Part shown: positions 1 to 7,123 of the stretch, in pieces
How the letters are laid out: each line of letters starts with the position of its first letter
How positions within the stretch are numbered: the first letter of the stretch is position 1
NCBI GenBank assembly: GCA_016178045.1
Contig: JACOUE010000023.1
Coordinates: 1-35,514 of the forward strand
DNA: 35,514 bases
Source: Chloroflexota bacterium
GTDB lineage: Bacteria; Chloroflexota; Dehalococcoidia; SM23-28-2; JACOUE01
Direction: 5' to 3'
Notes under the pieces: generated by a model
Seen by the model: only the letters and a program-made list of their open reading frames with translations
What the model was told of the DNA's origin: nothing
Database searches by the model: none
Program-made: the position numbers and the translations under genes

Positions 1-1818
1 GGCAAGACGGCGATCGCGGAAGGGCTGGCCCAGAAGATCGTCGCCGGCGACGTCCCCAGAAATCTGCAAAACAAGCGGGTGCTGGCCCTGGACATGGGGG
101 CCATGGTGGCGGGATCGAAGTTCCGGGGCGAGTTCGAGGAGCGCCTCAAGGCCGTCATGGACGAGATCAAGCGGGCCCGGGGCGAGGTCATCGTCTTCAT
201 CGACGAGATCCATCAGGTGGTGGGCGCCGGCGCCGCCGAGGGCGCCATCGACGCCTCGACCATGATGAAGCCCGCCCTCGCCCGCGGCGAGCTCCAGTGC
301 GTGGGCGCCTGCACCCTCGACGACTACCGCCAGCACATCGAAAAGGACGCGGCGCTGGAGCGACGCTTCGCCCCCGTCTACATCGACGAGCCCAGCGTCG
401 AGGACACCATCGAGATGCTGAAGGGGCTGCGCCCCCGCTACGAGGCCCACCATAAGGTCAAGATCAGCGACGAGGCGATCGAGGCGGCCGCCCGCCTCTC
501 CCAGCGCTACATCACCGACCGCTTCTTGCCCGACAAGGCCATCGACCTGATCGACGAGGCGGCCTCCAAGCACGTCATCGAGGCGCAGAGCATGACACCG
601 GAGCTGCGGGAGCTCCAGCAGCGGCTGGACAAGCTGGCGCGGGAGGCGGAGGCCGCGGCCCAGCGCCAGGACTACGAGGCCGCCGCCCGCATCAAGACGG
701 ACGTGGCCAAGCTCCAGGAGGACTACGACGCCCTCCGCAAGGGGTGGGAGGCCGAGGAGAAGATCGACATGACGGTGGACGAGGAGGACATCGCCGCCCT
801 GGTGGCGAGCACGACCGGCATCCCCGTCTCCCGCATGCTCGAGGGCGAGTCGGAGAAGCTGCTCCAGATGGAGGAGCGCCTGCACGACCGCATCATCGGC
901 CAGGACGAGGCAGTCCGCGCCGTCTCCGACGCCATCCGCCGCGCCCGCGCCGGCCTCAAGGACCCGCAACGGCCTATCGGCGGCTTCATCTTCCTCGGCC
1001 CCACCGGCGTGGGCAAGACGGAGCTGGCCCGGGCCCTGGCCGAGTTCCTCTTCGACGACGAGGACGCGATGATCCGCATCGACATGTCGGAGTACCAGGA
1101 GCGGCACACGGTGTCGCGGCTCATCGGCGCCCCGCCGGGCTACGTCGGCTACGAGGAGGGCGGCCAGCTCACGGAGGCCGTCCGCCGCCGGCCCTACCGC
1201 GTCGTCCTCTTCGACGAGGTGGAAAAGGCGCACCCGGACGCCTTCAACCTCCTGCTCCAGATCCTGGAGGACGGCCGCCTGACCGACGGCCACGGCCGCA
1301 CCGTGGACTTCCGCAACACGGTGGTCATCATGACGTCCAACCTGGGCACGGAGGAGTTCCAGCGCACCGGCCTGGGCTTCACCACCGCCGCCAAGCCCAC
1401 CCGCACCGAGAAGGAGCGGCTGAAGTCCGCCGTGGAGAAGGCGCTGCGCCAGACCTTCCGGCCGGAGCTGCTCAACCGCATCGACGAGATCATCGTCTTC
1501 GACCCGCTGACGGAGGAAGACCTGAAGCGGATCGTGGAGCTGCTGCTGAAGGACGTGCGCGAGCGGCTATCGGAGCGGAAGGTGGACCTGGAGCTGACGG
1601 AGGCGGCCAAGGCGGCGCTGGTGCAGGAGGGGTTCGACCCGGTGTACGGCGCCCGTCCGCTGCGCCGCACCATCGAGCGGAGGGTGGCGAGCCCGCTGTC
1701 GCGCCGCATCCTGGCCGGCGAGTTCAGCGAGGGCGAGGTCGTCCTGGTGGACCACCGTGAGGGGGAGTACGTGTTCGAGAAGAAAGAAGCGAAGGTCAAG
1801 GCGAAGACGGCCAGCTAA
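1..1818 (+). CDS. clpC: ATP-dependent Clp protease ATP-binding subunit ClpC (5' end outside window)
   Basis: This is a Hsp100/ClpC unfoldase, which powers protein unfolding and feeds substrates to ClpP. The frame is open from base 1, and the first residues, GKT, are the end of the first Walker A motif, so the N-terminal repeat domain and the start of NBD1 lie upstream. In fragment numbering, Walker B of NBD1 (VFIDEIH) is near 66, a short middle region with a UVR-like helix (YEAAARIK) is near 222, the second Walker A (GPTGVGKTE) is near 333 and its Walker B (LFDEVE) is near 403. The short middle region with a UVR-type helix favours ClpC over ClpB, which has a long coiled-coil M-domain. The C-terminus is Lys/Ala-rich. 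Only 6 nt separate it from the convergent gene at 1825. The family is certain; ClpC rather than another class 1 Clp is very likely. Confidence 0.95.
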   Translation, partial: GKTAIAEGLAQKIVAGDVPRNLQNKRVLALDMGAMVAGSKFRGEFEERLKAVMDEIKRARGEVIVFIDEIHQVVGAGAAEGAIDASTMMKPALARGELQCVGACTLDDYRQHIEKDAALERRFAPVYIDEPSVEDTIEMLKGLRPRYEAHHKVKISDEAIEAAARLSQRYITDRFLPDKAIDLIDEAASKHVIEAQSMTPELRELQQRLDKLAREAEAAAQRQDYEAAARIKTDVAKLQEDYDALRKGWEAEEKIDMTVDEEDIAALVASTTGIPVSRMLEGESEKLLQMEERLHDRIIGQDEAVRAVSDAIRRARAGLKDPQRPIGGFIFLGPTGVGKTELARALAEFLFDDEDAMIRIDMSEYQERHTVSRLIGAPPGYVGYEEGGQLTEAVRRRPYRVVLFDEVEKAHPDAFNLLLQILEDGRLTDGHGRTVDFRNTVVIMTSNLGTEEFQRTGLGFTTAAKPTRTEKERLKSAVEKALRQTFRPELLNRIDEIIVFDPLTEEDLKRIVELLLKDVRERLSERKVDLELTEAAKAALVQEGFDPVYGARPLRRTIERRVASPLSRRILAGEFSEGEVVLVDHREGEYVFEKKEAKVKAKTAS

Positions 1819-1824
1819 AGGCCT

Positions 1825-2181
1825 CTACATCAGCAGGCCCGGCACGGGGATGAGGCGCTTCGATACCGGATCAGGGGCGAGTCGGAATTCTTCCAGGGTC
1901 ACCGCCCCCAGGAGTGGTTGGGCTCCGTCCTCCCCAAACACCACCAGAGTGAACTCCTGCTGGCTGTCCAGACGTACCCAGGCACGGCCTAGCTCCAGTT
2001 CCACTTGGCGCCCGTCGGCCAAGAGGAAGACCGCCCGCGTGTGAGGTCTCACCTTCAGCGCTTCCAGCAACGGCCGTGGCAAGACGGTGTAGCTAGAGCC
2101 TGTATCGACTAGCGCCTGCACCGTCTCCCAGCGTTGCCCCTGGGGATCCCCTATCTCAATAGCCACGCGGAAGGTGCCCAT
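1825..2181 (-). CDS. Retropepsin-like aspartic protease domain protein
   Basis: This 118-residue protein is a single aspartic-protease half-domain. The catalytic signature LVDTGSSYTVLP is near residues 26-37, and a hydrophobic hLLGAVTLEEF segment near 90-100 corresponds to the second conserved strand of clan AA proteases. No signal peptide or membrane segment is visible, so it is probably cytoplasmic. Proteins of this size act as homodimers in the retropepsin family, each subunit giving one Asp. It converges on clpC with a 6-nt gap. The substrate is unknown. The assignment rests on the DTGSS motif and length; an inactive structural homologue is possible. Confidence 0.82.
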   Translation of the reverse strand: MGTFRVAIEIGDPQGQRWETVQALVDTGSSYTVLPRPLLEALKVRPHTRAVFLLADGRQVELELGRAWVRLDSQQEFTLVVFGEDGAQPLLGAVTLEEFRLAPDPVSKRLIPVPGLLM

Positions 2182-2241
2182 AGTTATATGCTATTCCGGT
2201 AATTGGGTAGGCGTCAACGATGTGGCCGATCGATCCAGGCA

Positions 2242-2250
2242 TGCGATAAT
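2242..2250 (+). promoter_or_regulatory. Extended -10 promoter element
   Basis: TGC followed by GATAAT forms an extended -10 about 60 nt upstream of the start at 2313. No good -35 is visible at the usual distance, which is normal for extended -10 promoters. It would drive the DUF4177-like gene. Confidence 0.4.
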
Positions 2251-2312
2251 AGATTGCGGGGCGGGCGGTCTTGGGCCGGGGGCCGGTTCGCCGCACACAA
2301 AGGGAGGCGAAC

Positions 2313-2534
2313 ATGGCTTTCGAGTACAAGGTCGCTTACATCGACTTCCGGGGACGCATATCCTCGGAGGGTTCGGAGTTCATCCGCCAGAGCGGGGAGC
2401 ACCGCACCGCCTTCGTCCGGCGCTATCTGGACGTGCTGGGCGACGAGGACTGGGAACTCGCGGGGGTCCACCCGCTCCTGCGGAGCGAGACGAGCTACCT
2501 CCTTCTGAAGCGGCCCAAAGCCGCGAAGAAGTGA
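2313..2534 (+). CDS. DUF4177-like small protein
   Basis: This 73-residue protein starts at an ATG preceded by a good Shine-Dalgarno (GGGAGGCG, 2302-2309). The frame is open further upstream, but nothing there has a ribosome site. The pattern MAFEYKV at the N-terminus, a central GDEDWELAGV and a final YLLLKRP matches the DUF4177 layout of a short alpha/beta fold ending in a basic strand. The function of that family is not established. No membrane segment or signal is visible. It is followed by 133 nt of non-coding sequence before the next promoter. Confidence 0.75.
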   Translation: MAFEYKVAYIDFRGRISSEGSEFIRQSGEHRTAFVRRYLDVLGDEDWELAGVHPLLRSETSYLLLKRPKAAKK

Positions 2535-2649
2535 GGGTTAGCCGCAACACGGTTTTGAGGTAACTGGCTGGAGACGCGGCTGACGGCTCCCGGGCCCAAC
2601 CGCCCGCCGCCTTGCTTCCCCCGAATGGCGCTTGCGTTTCCCGCTCAAC

Positions 2650-2655
2650 TATAAT
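2650..2655 (+). promoter_or_regulatory. Consensus -10 box for near-leaderless rpiB-like gene
   Basis: A perfect TATAAT ends 12 nt before the ATG at 2668. With a usual -10 to +1 distance the message would have a leader of only about 5 nt. No Shine-Dalgarno is present, which fits leaderless translation. The -35 is weak; TTGCGT at 2633-2638 is too close. Confidence 0.6.
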
Positions 2656-2667
2656 TGATTTCGAACA

Positions 2668-3138
2668 ATGCGAATCGCAGTAGGCAGCGACGAACGTAAT
2701 AATCTGACGGACTTCGTCGTCGATGAGCTCCGGCGACGGGGGCTCAAGGTGGAGCTTTTCGGGCCGCTCAAGGGAGAGAGGGCGCAGTGGGCGGACGTGG
2801 CCCGGGACGTGGGCCAGCGCGTGGCCGGCGGTGCCGCCGACCAGGGGGTGCTCGTCTGCTGGACCGGCACCGGCGTCTCCATGGCGGCCAACAAGGTCCC
2901 GGGTGTCCGCGCCGCCCTCTGCAGCGACGCCGAGACGGCCCGCGGCGCCCGCGCCTGGAACCAGGCCAACGTCCTGTGCCTGAGCCTGCGGGCCACGTCG
3001 GAGGTCGTCGCCAGGGAGATACTGGACGCCTGGTTCTCGGCGGAGTCCGACCCTTCTGAAGAAGAGAACGTGGCGAAAGTCAAAGCCCTGGACGACGTCT
3101 ATCGTACGGGTGCGGCATCCCCGCTGACGGGGGAATGA
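2668..3138 (+). CDS. rpiB: RpiB/LacA/LacB-family sugar-phosphate isomerase
   Basis: This 156-residue protein has the length and motifs of RpiB-type isomerases, which interconvert ribose 5-phosphate and ribulose 5-phosphate in the non-oxidative pentose phosphate pathway. The N-terminal strand MRIAVGSDE, the catalytic-loop segment VCWTGTGVSMAANK near 69-82 with its Cys, and RAALCSDAETARGARAWNQANVLCL near 88-112 are all in place. In the family the Cys acts as the base and a downstream loop binds phosphate. The usual CGTG is CWTG here, so a relative acting on another sugar phosphate is possible. The start has a -10 box but no ribosome site. The next gene follows after 13 nt, so they may be co-transcribed. 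Confidence 0.85.
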   Translation: MRIAVGSDERNNLTDFVVDELRRRGLKVELFGPLKGERAQWADVARDVGQRVAGGAADQGVLVCWTGTGVSMAANKVPGVRAALCSDAETARGARAWNQANVLCLSLRATSEVVAREILDAWFSAESDPSEEENVAKVKALDDVYRTGAASPLTGE

Positions 3139-3151
3139 GAGGCAACTGTAG

Positions 3152-4408
3152 GTGGCGAAGGAGAGAAAACGAGGACGGCGAAGCCGTCGCAAGGACAAGA
3201 TTCAGTATCTGCCCGGCCAGCCTTTACCGAGAAAGCGCGTCCGTCGGCGGGCATCCGAAGAGGAAGCCGGGCCGCCGGCTCCCGCCCAGGCAACCGATTC
3301 CCTGGGCCTGATCTCGCCTGTCCGTCGCGGCGGAGCCGAGGGGGAAGGGCGCCGGCGGGAGAAGGCGCAGACCGGGAGCCGGGCGGCCGGTGTTTCGCCG
3401 CTGGGGTTCTGGCGGCGGGGCCGGGCCCGTACGGTACGCGAACGGCCTCTTCCCAAGCCCACCATGAGTCGGCTCTGGCGGCGCTTCACCGGCTTCTACT
3501 TCCCGCCCTGGGTGCCGGTGGTGGCCGTGATGCTGGCGGTCATGGGCATCCTCGGTGCCCTCTTCGTCGCGCGGGGGGCTACCGGCAGTCCGCGCATCGG
3601 CGACCACTGGCACACCGCTTATCAGGTGGTCATCTGGGGCGAGGCGCAACCTCCCATACCGGAACTCCACAACCCGGAAGGCGTACACACGCACGGCGAC
3701 GGGATCATCCACATGCACCCGTTCATACCCTCCGCCGAGGGCGGCGGCGCCAGCGTGAGCAAGTTCGTCGAATACATGGGCGGCGTCCTGAGCGACGACG
3801 AGGTGCGCCTGCCCACACAACGGGAGAGGTATCGCACCGGTGATCTGGGGCCCAACGGCGAGCCGGGAGAGCTACGGATCCTGAGGGCGGACAGCGGGTT
3901 TCATCCAGTGGCAAATTTCAACGAGACGATCTCAATTTGCAATGCCAAGCGGGAATCCGAGTTTGAAGAGGTGAGCTCCCGCTACGTACCCCACGACGGA
4001 GACTGCATCCGCATAGTCTTCGGCCCCGAGAAACCGGAAGCCGTGGTTAAGCAAGACCGGACCATTATCCCCGAGGGAGAGGCTACCCGCACCGTAAACA
4101 TCAAGCTGACGGTGAAGAAGGGCGAGGTCGTATTTTCGCCGAATTCCGTAGAGCTTGGGGCCGGGGAGACCGTCAAGATAGTGGTCGAGAACCGCACCAA
4201 CGCACTCCAGGGCATCCGCGCTAGCGGTGGAGACGGCAAGTACAATAGCAGCGACGACTATGTGACGGAGCCCCCGGCGATCGAGCCAGGGCTTAGGGGA
4301 ACGATGGTGGTCAGATTCGATGAGCCCGGACGCTACAAATTCCGTGATGAGAGCGACAGGGGCGTCACCGGCACCATTATCGTGTCTGCGGCTGACGTCG
4401 AAAGCTAA
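3152..4408 (+). CDS. Membrane-anchored His-rich protein with degenerate cupredoxin domain
   Basis: This 418-residue protein has a GTG start with GAGAGG about 9 nt upstream. A long basic, disordered cytoplasmic N-terminus (residues 1-115) is followed by one transmembrane helix (about 118-140) and an outside portion. That portion opens with DHWHTAYQVVIWGE and GVHTHGDGIIHMHPF; His152, 154, 173, 179, 181, 187 and 189 suggest metal binding. The last 100 residues align without gaps near the end with the cupredoxin of the following gene, but the copper ligands are replaced: His by Gln in ALQGI, and Cys, His and Met by Asp, Asp and Val in FRDESDRGVTG. It is therefore a cupredoxin fold that should not bind type-1 copper. 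I infer a cell-surface partner or metal-handling role; the function is unknown. Confidence 0.75.
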   Translation: MAKERKRGRRSRRKDKIQYLPGQPLPRKRVRRRASEEEAGPPAPAQATDSLGLISPVRRGGAEGEGRRREKAQTGSRAAGVSPLGFWRRGRARTVRERPLPKPTMSRLWRRFTGFYFPPWVPVVAVMLAVMGILGALFVARGATGSPRIGDHWHTAYQVVIWGEAQPPIPELHNPEGVHTHGDGIIHMHPFIPSAEGGGASVSKFVEYMGGVLSDDEVRLPTQRERYRTGDLGPNGEPGELRILRADSGFHPVANFNETISICNAKRESEFEEVSSRYVPHDGDCIRIVFGPEKPEAVVKQDRTIIPEGEATRTVNIKLTVKKGEVVFSPNSVELGAGETVKIVVENRTNALQGIRASGGDGKYNSSDDYVTEPPAIEPGLRGTMVVRFDEPGRYKFRDESDRGVTGTIIVSAADVES

Positions 4409-4677
4409 ACCTAGTCCCAGCGAACCAACCTCCACCACCGGTCGGAGGTGGCCAGCTACGCGCTGCGCAACGGCCTTCTCACCGCTTACGGTTAGCGCGT
4501 GTCGGGCAGAGCCCCACATCGTAATCCATGTTCTACCTGACTGACGGCCCCCCGGCGCACCGCGTACTTTAGATGTATGCGGGGGACGACTCTCGACAAT
4601 CCCTCACGGCGACGGGGTTCCTCGACGCTTTCTACCCCTGCATGTACATGTCAGCCGCCAGCCAAGCCCGCATCGGG

Positions 4678-5166
4678 ATGACCGCGCGAAAGGAGATCAA
4701 GAAGCAGCGGAGGGCCCAACGGCAAGCCGCCCAGCGAGCCGGGCAAAGGGCCCAGGCCCGGATCCGACGTGTTGTTTATGGACTAGCGGCCGCCGCCGTT
4801 ATCGGCATCGTTGTTGCCGGGGCGGTGATCGTTGGGACGCGGGTGAGATCCAGCAGCGGGGAAGACGCCAACGTGCCCACCGTATTGCTGGCCATGGGCG
4901 ACAACTTCTTCCAGCCGCGATCGGTGACGGTCAAAATGCGGCAGACTTACCGCATTCGCCTGTGGAACCAGGGACAGGCCGTGCATAACTTTGTGATGGC
5001 CGGGCCCGACCAGCGCCTGGGCAGCGGCGACGACGTCGTCAGCGATGACGTCCAGGGCGGCGAGTTCGGCTCGGTGAAGGTGAGGGTCGACGAGCCCGGC
5101 AAATACGGCTTCGTCTGCACGTACCACGGGGGAATGGGCGGCACCGTGGTTGTGGAGCCGCCCTAG
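4678..5166 (+). CDS. Membrane-anchored cupredoxin (plastocyanin-like) protein
   Basis: From this ATG the product is 162 residues: a basic N-terminus (MTARKEIKKQRR), one membrane helix (about 34-54) and an outer cupredoxin domain. All four type-1 copper ligands are visible: His103 in AVHNF, then Cys147, His150 and Met153 in FVCTYHGGMGG. Such proteins carry single electrons or bind copper outside the membrane. The frame is open back to an ATG at 4573, but the added 35 residues do not look like a signal and would precede the basic anchor, so the internal ATG is preferred; the ribosome site is weak for both. It is a paralogue of the C-terminal domain of the preceding gene. A run of ten C (5180-5189) lies just after the stop. 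Confidence 0.82.
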   Translation: MTARKEIKKQRRAQRQAAQRAGQRAQARIRRVVYGLAAAAVIGIVVAGAVIVGTRVRSSSGEDANVPTVLLAMGDNFFQPRSVTVKMRQTYRIRLWNQGQAVHNFVMAGPDQRLGSGDDVVSDDVQGGEFGSVKVRVDEPGKYGFVCTYHGGMGGTVVVEPP

Positions 5167-5210
5167 CTCCGGGTGGGGACCCCCCCCCCGTGGATTAGGG
5201 CGGGCCTTCG

Positions 5211-5312
5211 CTACACGACCTGGCGGCCCGAGAGCAGCTCCTCGATGTCCAGGGTGTAGGCGCCCCACAGATACCGCGGCAGCAGCCGCCCGACGCCCTC
5301 TCGTCGGGACAT
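5211..5312 (-). CDS. Possible 33-residue small protein
   Basis: A short reverse ORF encodes MSRREGVGRLLPRYLWGAYT and then an acidic/hydrophobic tail ending GRQVV. The composition (WGAYTLDIEELL) looks protein-like rather than random. A TACAAT -10 (5328-5333, reverse strand) lies 15 nt before the ATG, giving a leader of about 8 nt. No homologue is recognised. It could also be a chance ORF. Confidence 0.3.
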   Translation of the reverse strand: MSRREGVGRLLPRYLWGAYTLDIEELLSGRQVV

Positions 5313-5369
5313 GGGCGACCCCCGACTATTGTAGCGCGTCCGGAGGCGGCAGGTTGCGATGAGAGCCTG

Positions 5370-5378
5370 TGCTATACT
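5370..5378 (+). promoter_or_regulatory. Extended -10 promoter
   Basis: TGC followed by TATACT forms an extended -10 about 50 nt upstream of the start at 5430. No convincing -35 is visible. It would drive the broken cytidylate-kinase-like gene. Confidence 0.45.
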
Positions 5379-5429
5379 GAGTGAGCCTTAACAGATGGCC
5401 CGGTCTGTCGTCTATATGAGCGGATAACT

Positions 5430-5860
5430 ATGCCGGTCATCACCATGTCGGGGACGCTGGGCAGCGGCGCCCGCGAAGTCGGGCAGGCCGCCGCCAAGCG
5501 TTTGAAGATCGACTACGTGGACCAGCAGTTGCTGGTGGACGCCGCCCGCCGCTTGGGCGTCACCGTGAGCGCCCTGGCGGAGCGGGACGAGCGCTGCCTC
5601 ACCTTCGGCGAGCGTCTGGCGGCGATGCTCCGCAACTTCCTCGAGCGCTCGGCGGCCGCCGGCGGCGACCCCCTCACCGGCAGCGGCGGCCTGGAGGTAC
5701 TGCTCTCCCGCACCTACGCCGCAAGTTCTGGAAGGTGGAAGTGAACGACCCCTCGCTGTACGAGCTGGTTATCGATACCGCAAAGCTTGCGGAAGAGGTG
5801 GCCGCCGAGCTGGTGGCCACGGCCGCCAGGGCGAAAGAGGCGGCAGCCGCGAAAACGTAG
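5430..5860 (+). pseudogene. Cytidylate-kinase-like protein, internal deletion with frameshift
   Basis: The first frame gives MPVITMSGTLGSGAREVGQA, the nucleotide-binding start of the cytidylate-kinase-like (AAA_26) family, and continues to LLSRTYA near residue 97. It then leaves frame and stops at 5744. The adjacent frame picks up RKFWKVEVNDPSLYELVIDT and runs to a stop at 5860; this is the typical C-terminal segment of the same family. The central part of roughly 80-110 residues, with the lid and the nucleoside-binding Arg/Asp residues, is missing, and the two ends are joined out of frame near 5715-5722. The family is usually around 200 residues or more. I infer a single deletion in an intact ancestor. 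It is unlikely to be active. Confidence 0.75.
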
Positions 5861-5861
5861 A

Positions 5862-5913
5862 GGAGGGCTTCAGCCCTCCAGCGATGGCCTGCCGGGCAGG
5901 GCTAAAGCCCTGC
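5862..5913. repeat. Pair of short hairpins after the broken gene
   Basis: Two palindromes lie head to tail: GGAGGGCT with AGCCCTCC (5862-5879) and GCAGGGCT with AGCCCTGC (5896-5913). Both share the core GGGCT-AGCCC. They sit between the convergent genes ending at 5860 and 5916, so they could terminate both ways. No long T-run follows. The shared core also fits an interspersed palindromic repeat family. Confidence 0.55.
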
Positions 5914-5915
5914 AG

Positions 5916-6236
5916 CTACGTCTCCGCCTTCTGCTCTACCTTACTCAGCAACTCGCGCAGGTACTGTTCCGCGCGCTCCAGGCGGGCGAGCATGCCCCAG
6001 GGGTGCTCCGGCGCCAGGGGAAGGCCCCAGCCCCGCGCCTCCGCGCCTTCGCCCACGATCTCCAGGAACCCCTGCTCCTCCGCCGACCCCTCGCCGAAGA
6101 GGGTGACGAGGGTGTGGTGGGTGGTGTCTACCCACTGGCCGTAGTCGTAGGAGACGGGGCCGGTGCCGCGAAGGAAGGGGACGCGGTCCAAGTGACGGCG
6201 CAGCTTTTCGAGGGCGGAGGCCATGGCCACCGTCAC
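5916..6236 (-). CDS. Hypothetical protein, 106 residues
   Basis: I do not recognise this gene. It encodes a soluble, mixed-charge protein with a central YDYGQWVDTTHHTLVTLFGE segment and a C-terminal helix (ARLERAEQYLRELLSKVEQ) that may form a coiled coil. An internal Met at residue 5 is an alternative start; neither has a strong ribosome site. The codon pattern matches the neighbouring high-GC genes, which supports a real gene. It lies 45 nt downstream of the rimI-like gene on the same strand and could share its transcript. Confidence 0.55.
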   Translation of the reverse strand: MTVAMASALEKLRRHLDRVPFLRGTGPVSYDYGQWVDTTHHTLVTLFGEGSAEEQGFLEIVGEGAEARGWGLPLAPEHPWGMLARLERAEQYLRELLSKVEQKAET

Positions 6237-6281
6237 CCTAGCGCAGGGGCGAGGCGAAACGCAAGGGAGGGCGGCCGGTCA

Positions 6282-7004
6282 TCACAGGTGCAACTCGTAG
6301 TCGCCGCAGCGCTCCCGGTGCTCCTCCTTGAGCTGCTCAAAGCGCCGGTGGTACGCAGCGGAGGACAGGTTCTCGGTAGTCAGGACGTAGGCGTCCTCGT
6401 GGTTATCGGTGTAGTAGCGGGGCCGCAGGCCCACCTGCTGGAAGCCGTACTTCTCGTAGAGGCTCAGGGCCACGGCGTTGGAGACGCGGCACTCCAGAGT
6501 CACCAGCGGCTGGTCGTTGGCCATCGCCAGCTCCAGGGCGGAGATCAGCATGAGCTCGCCGATGCCGCGGCCGCGGTGGCTCTCCCTCACCGCGATGGTC
6601 ACGACGTGGGCCTCCTCCACCATCAGCCACACGCCGACGAACCCGACGACCAGCTCCGCCCGCTGGTCCTCCGGCGGGAGGGGCGCCGCCTCTTCGCCGC
6701 CCAGCATCTGCCGCAACTCGTCCAGGAAGCGGGTCAGGCCGCCGCCGCCGCCGCCTCGCTGCTGGGCGGCCAGCCGCTGGAGGAGCAGCTTCTCCTGGTC
6801 GACCTCCTCCCCGCTGTCCCCTTTGCCGTCGCCCCGAAGCTCTAAGGCCACCAGGTAGCGGGCGAGGCGGTTCTGCTGGAGCTCGCGCTTGAAGGCGGTG
6901 GGGGGCCACATGGTGGGGAAAGACTCCTCCTCGATCTCCATGACCTGGGGGATGTCGCCCAGGTTCATGGGCCGGACCTTGTGGCGCACCGCCGCTGTCT
7001 GCAT
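6282..7004 (-). CDS. rimI: RimI-type GNAT N-acetyltransferase with internal insertion
   Basis: This 240-residue GNAT protein resembles RimI, which acetylates the N-terminal alanine of ribosomal protein S18. The N-terminal VRPMNLGDIPQVMEIEEESF (near 10-29) and the acetyl-CoA loop RESHRGRGIGELML (near 141-154) are typical, as is the NAVALSLYEKYGF segment near 178. RimI proteins are normally about 150 residues. The extra length is a block of some 60 residues (about 58-117), rich in Gln, Glu and Gly with a run of six glycines, placed between beta strands of the fold, plus a 30-residue charged tail. The role of the insert is unknown. Its start region faces the divergent ABC transporter operon. Confidence 0.8.
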   Translation of the reverse strand: MQTAAVRHKVRPMNLGDIPQVMEIEEESFPTMWPPTAFKRELQQNRLARYLVALELRGDGKGDSGEEVDQEKLLLQRLAAQQRGGGGGGLTRFLDELRQMLGGEEAAPLPPEDQRAELVVGFVGVWLMVEEAHVVTIAVRESHRGRGIGELMLISALELAMANDQPLVTLECRVSNAVALSLYEKYGFQQVGLRPRYYTDNHEDAYVLTTENLSSAAYHRRFEQLKEEHRERCGDYELHL

Positions 7005-7123
7005 CGCGATGCCGACATTTTAGCACCAGATGGGGAGCAGGAAAACGCGGCCAGCCCATGCGCCTTTACGTTAGCGTCAGATTCGGCTAGAATGGGCCTG
7101 ACCCGGCCCCGGGCGTTTCGCTG

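Noticed and set aside
5784-6845. Long forward ORF across the rimI-like and hypothetical genes
   Set aside because: It is antisense to RimI motifs, rich in Leu/Gln/Val/Arg shadow coding, and crosses the hairpin repeats.
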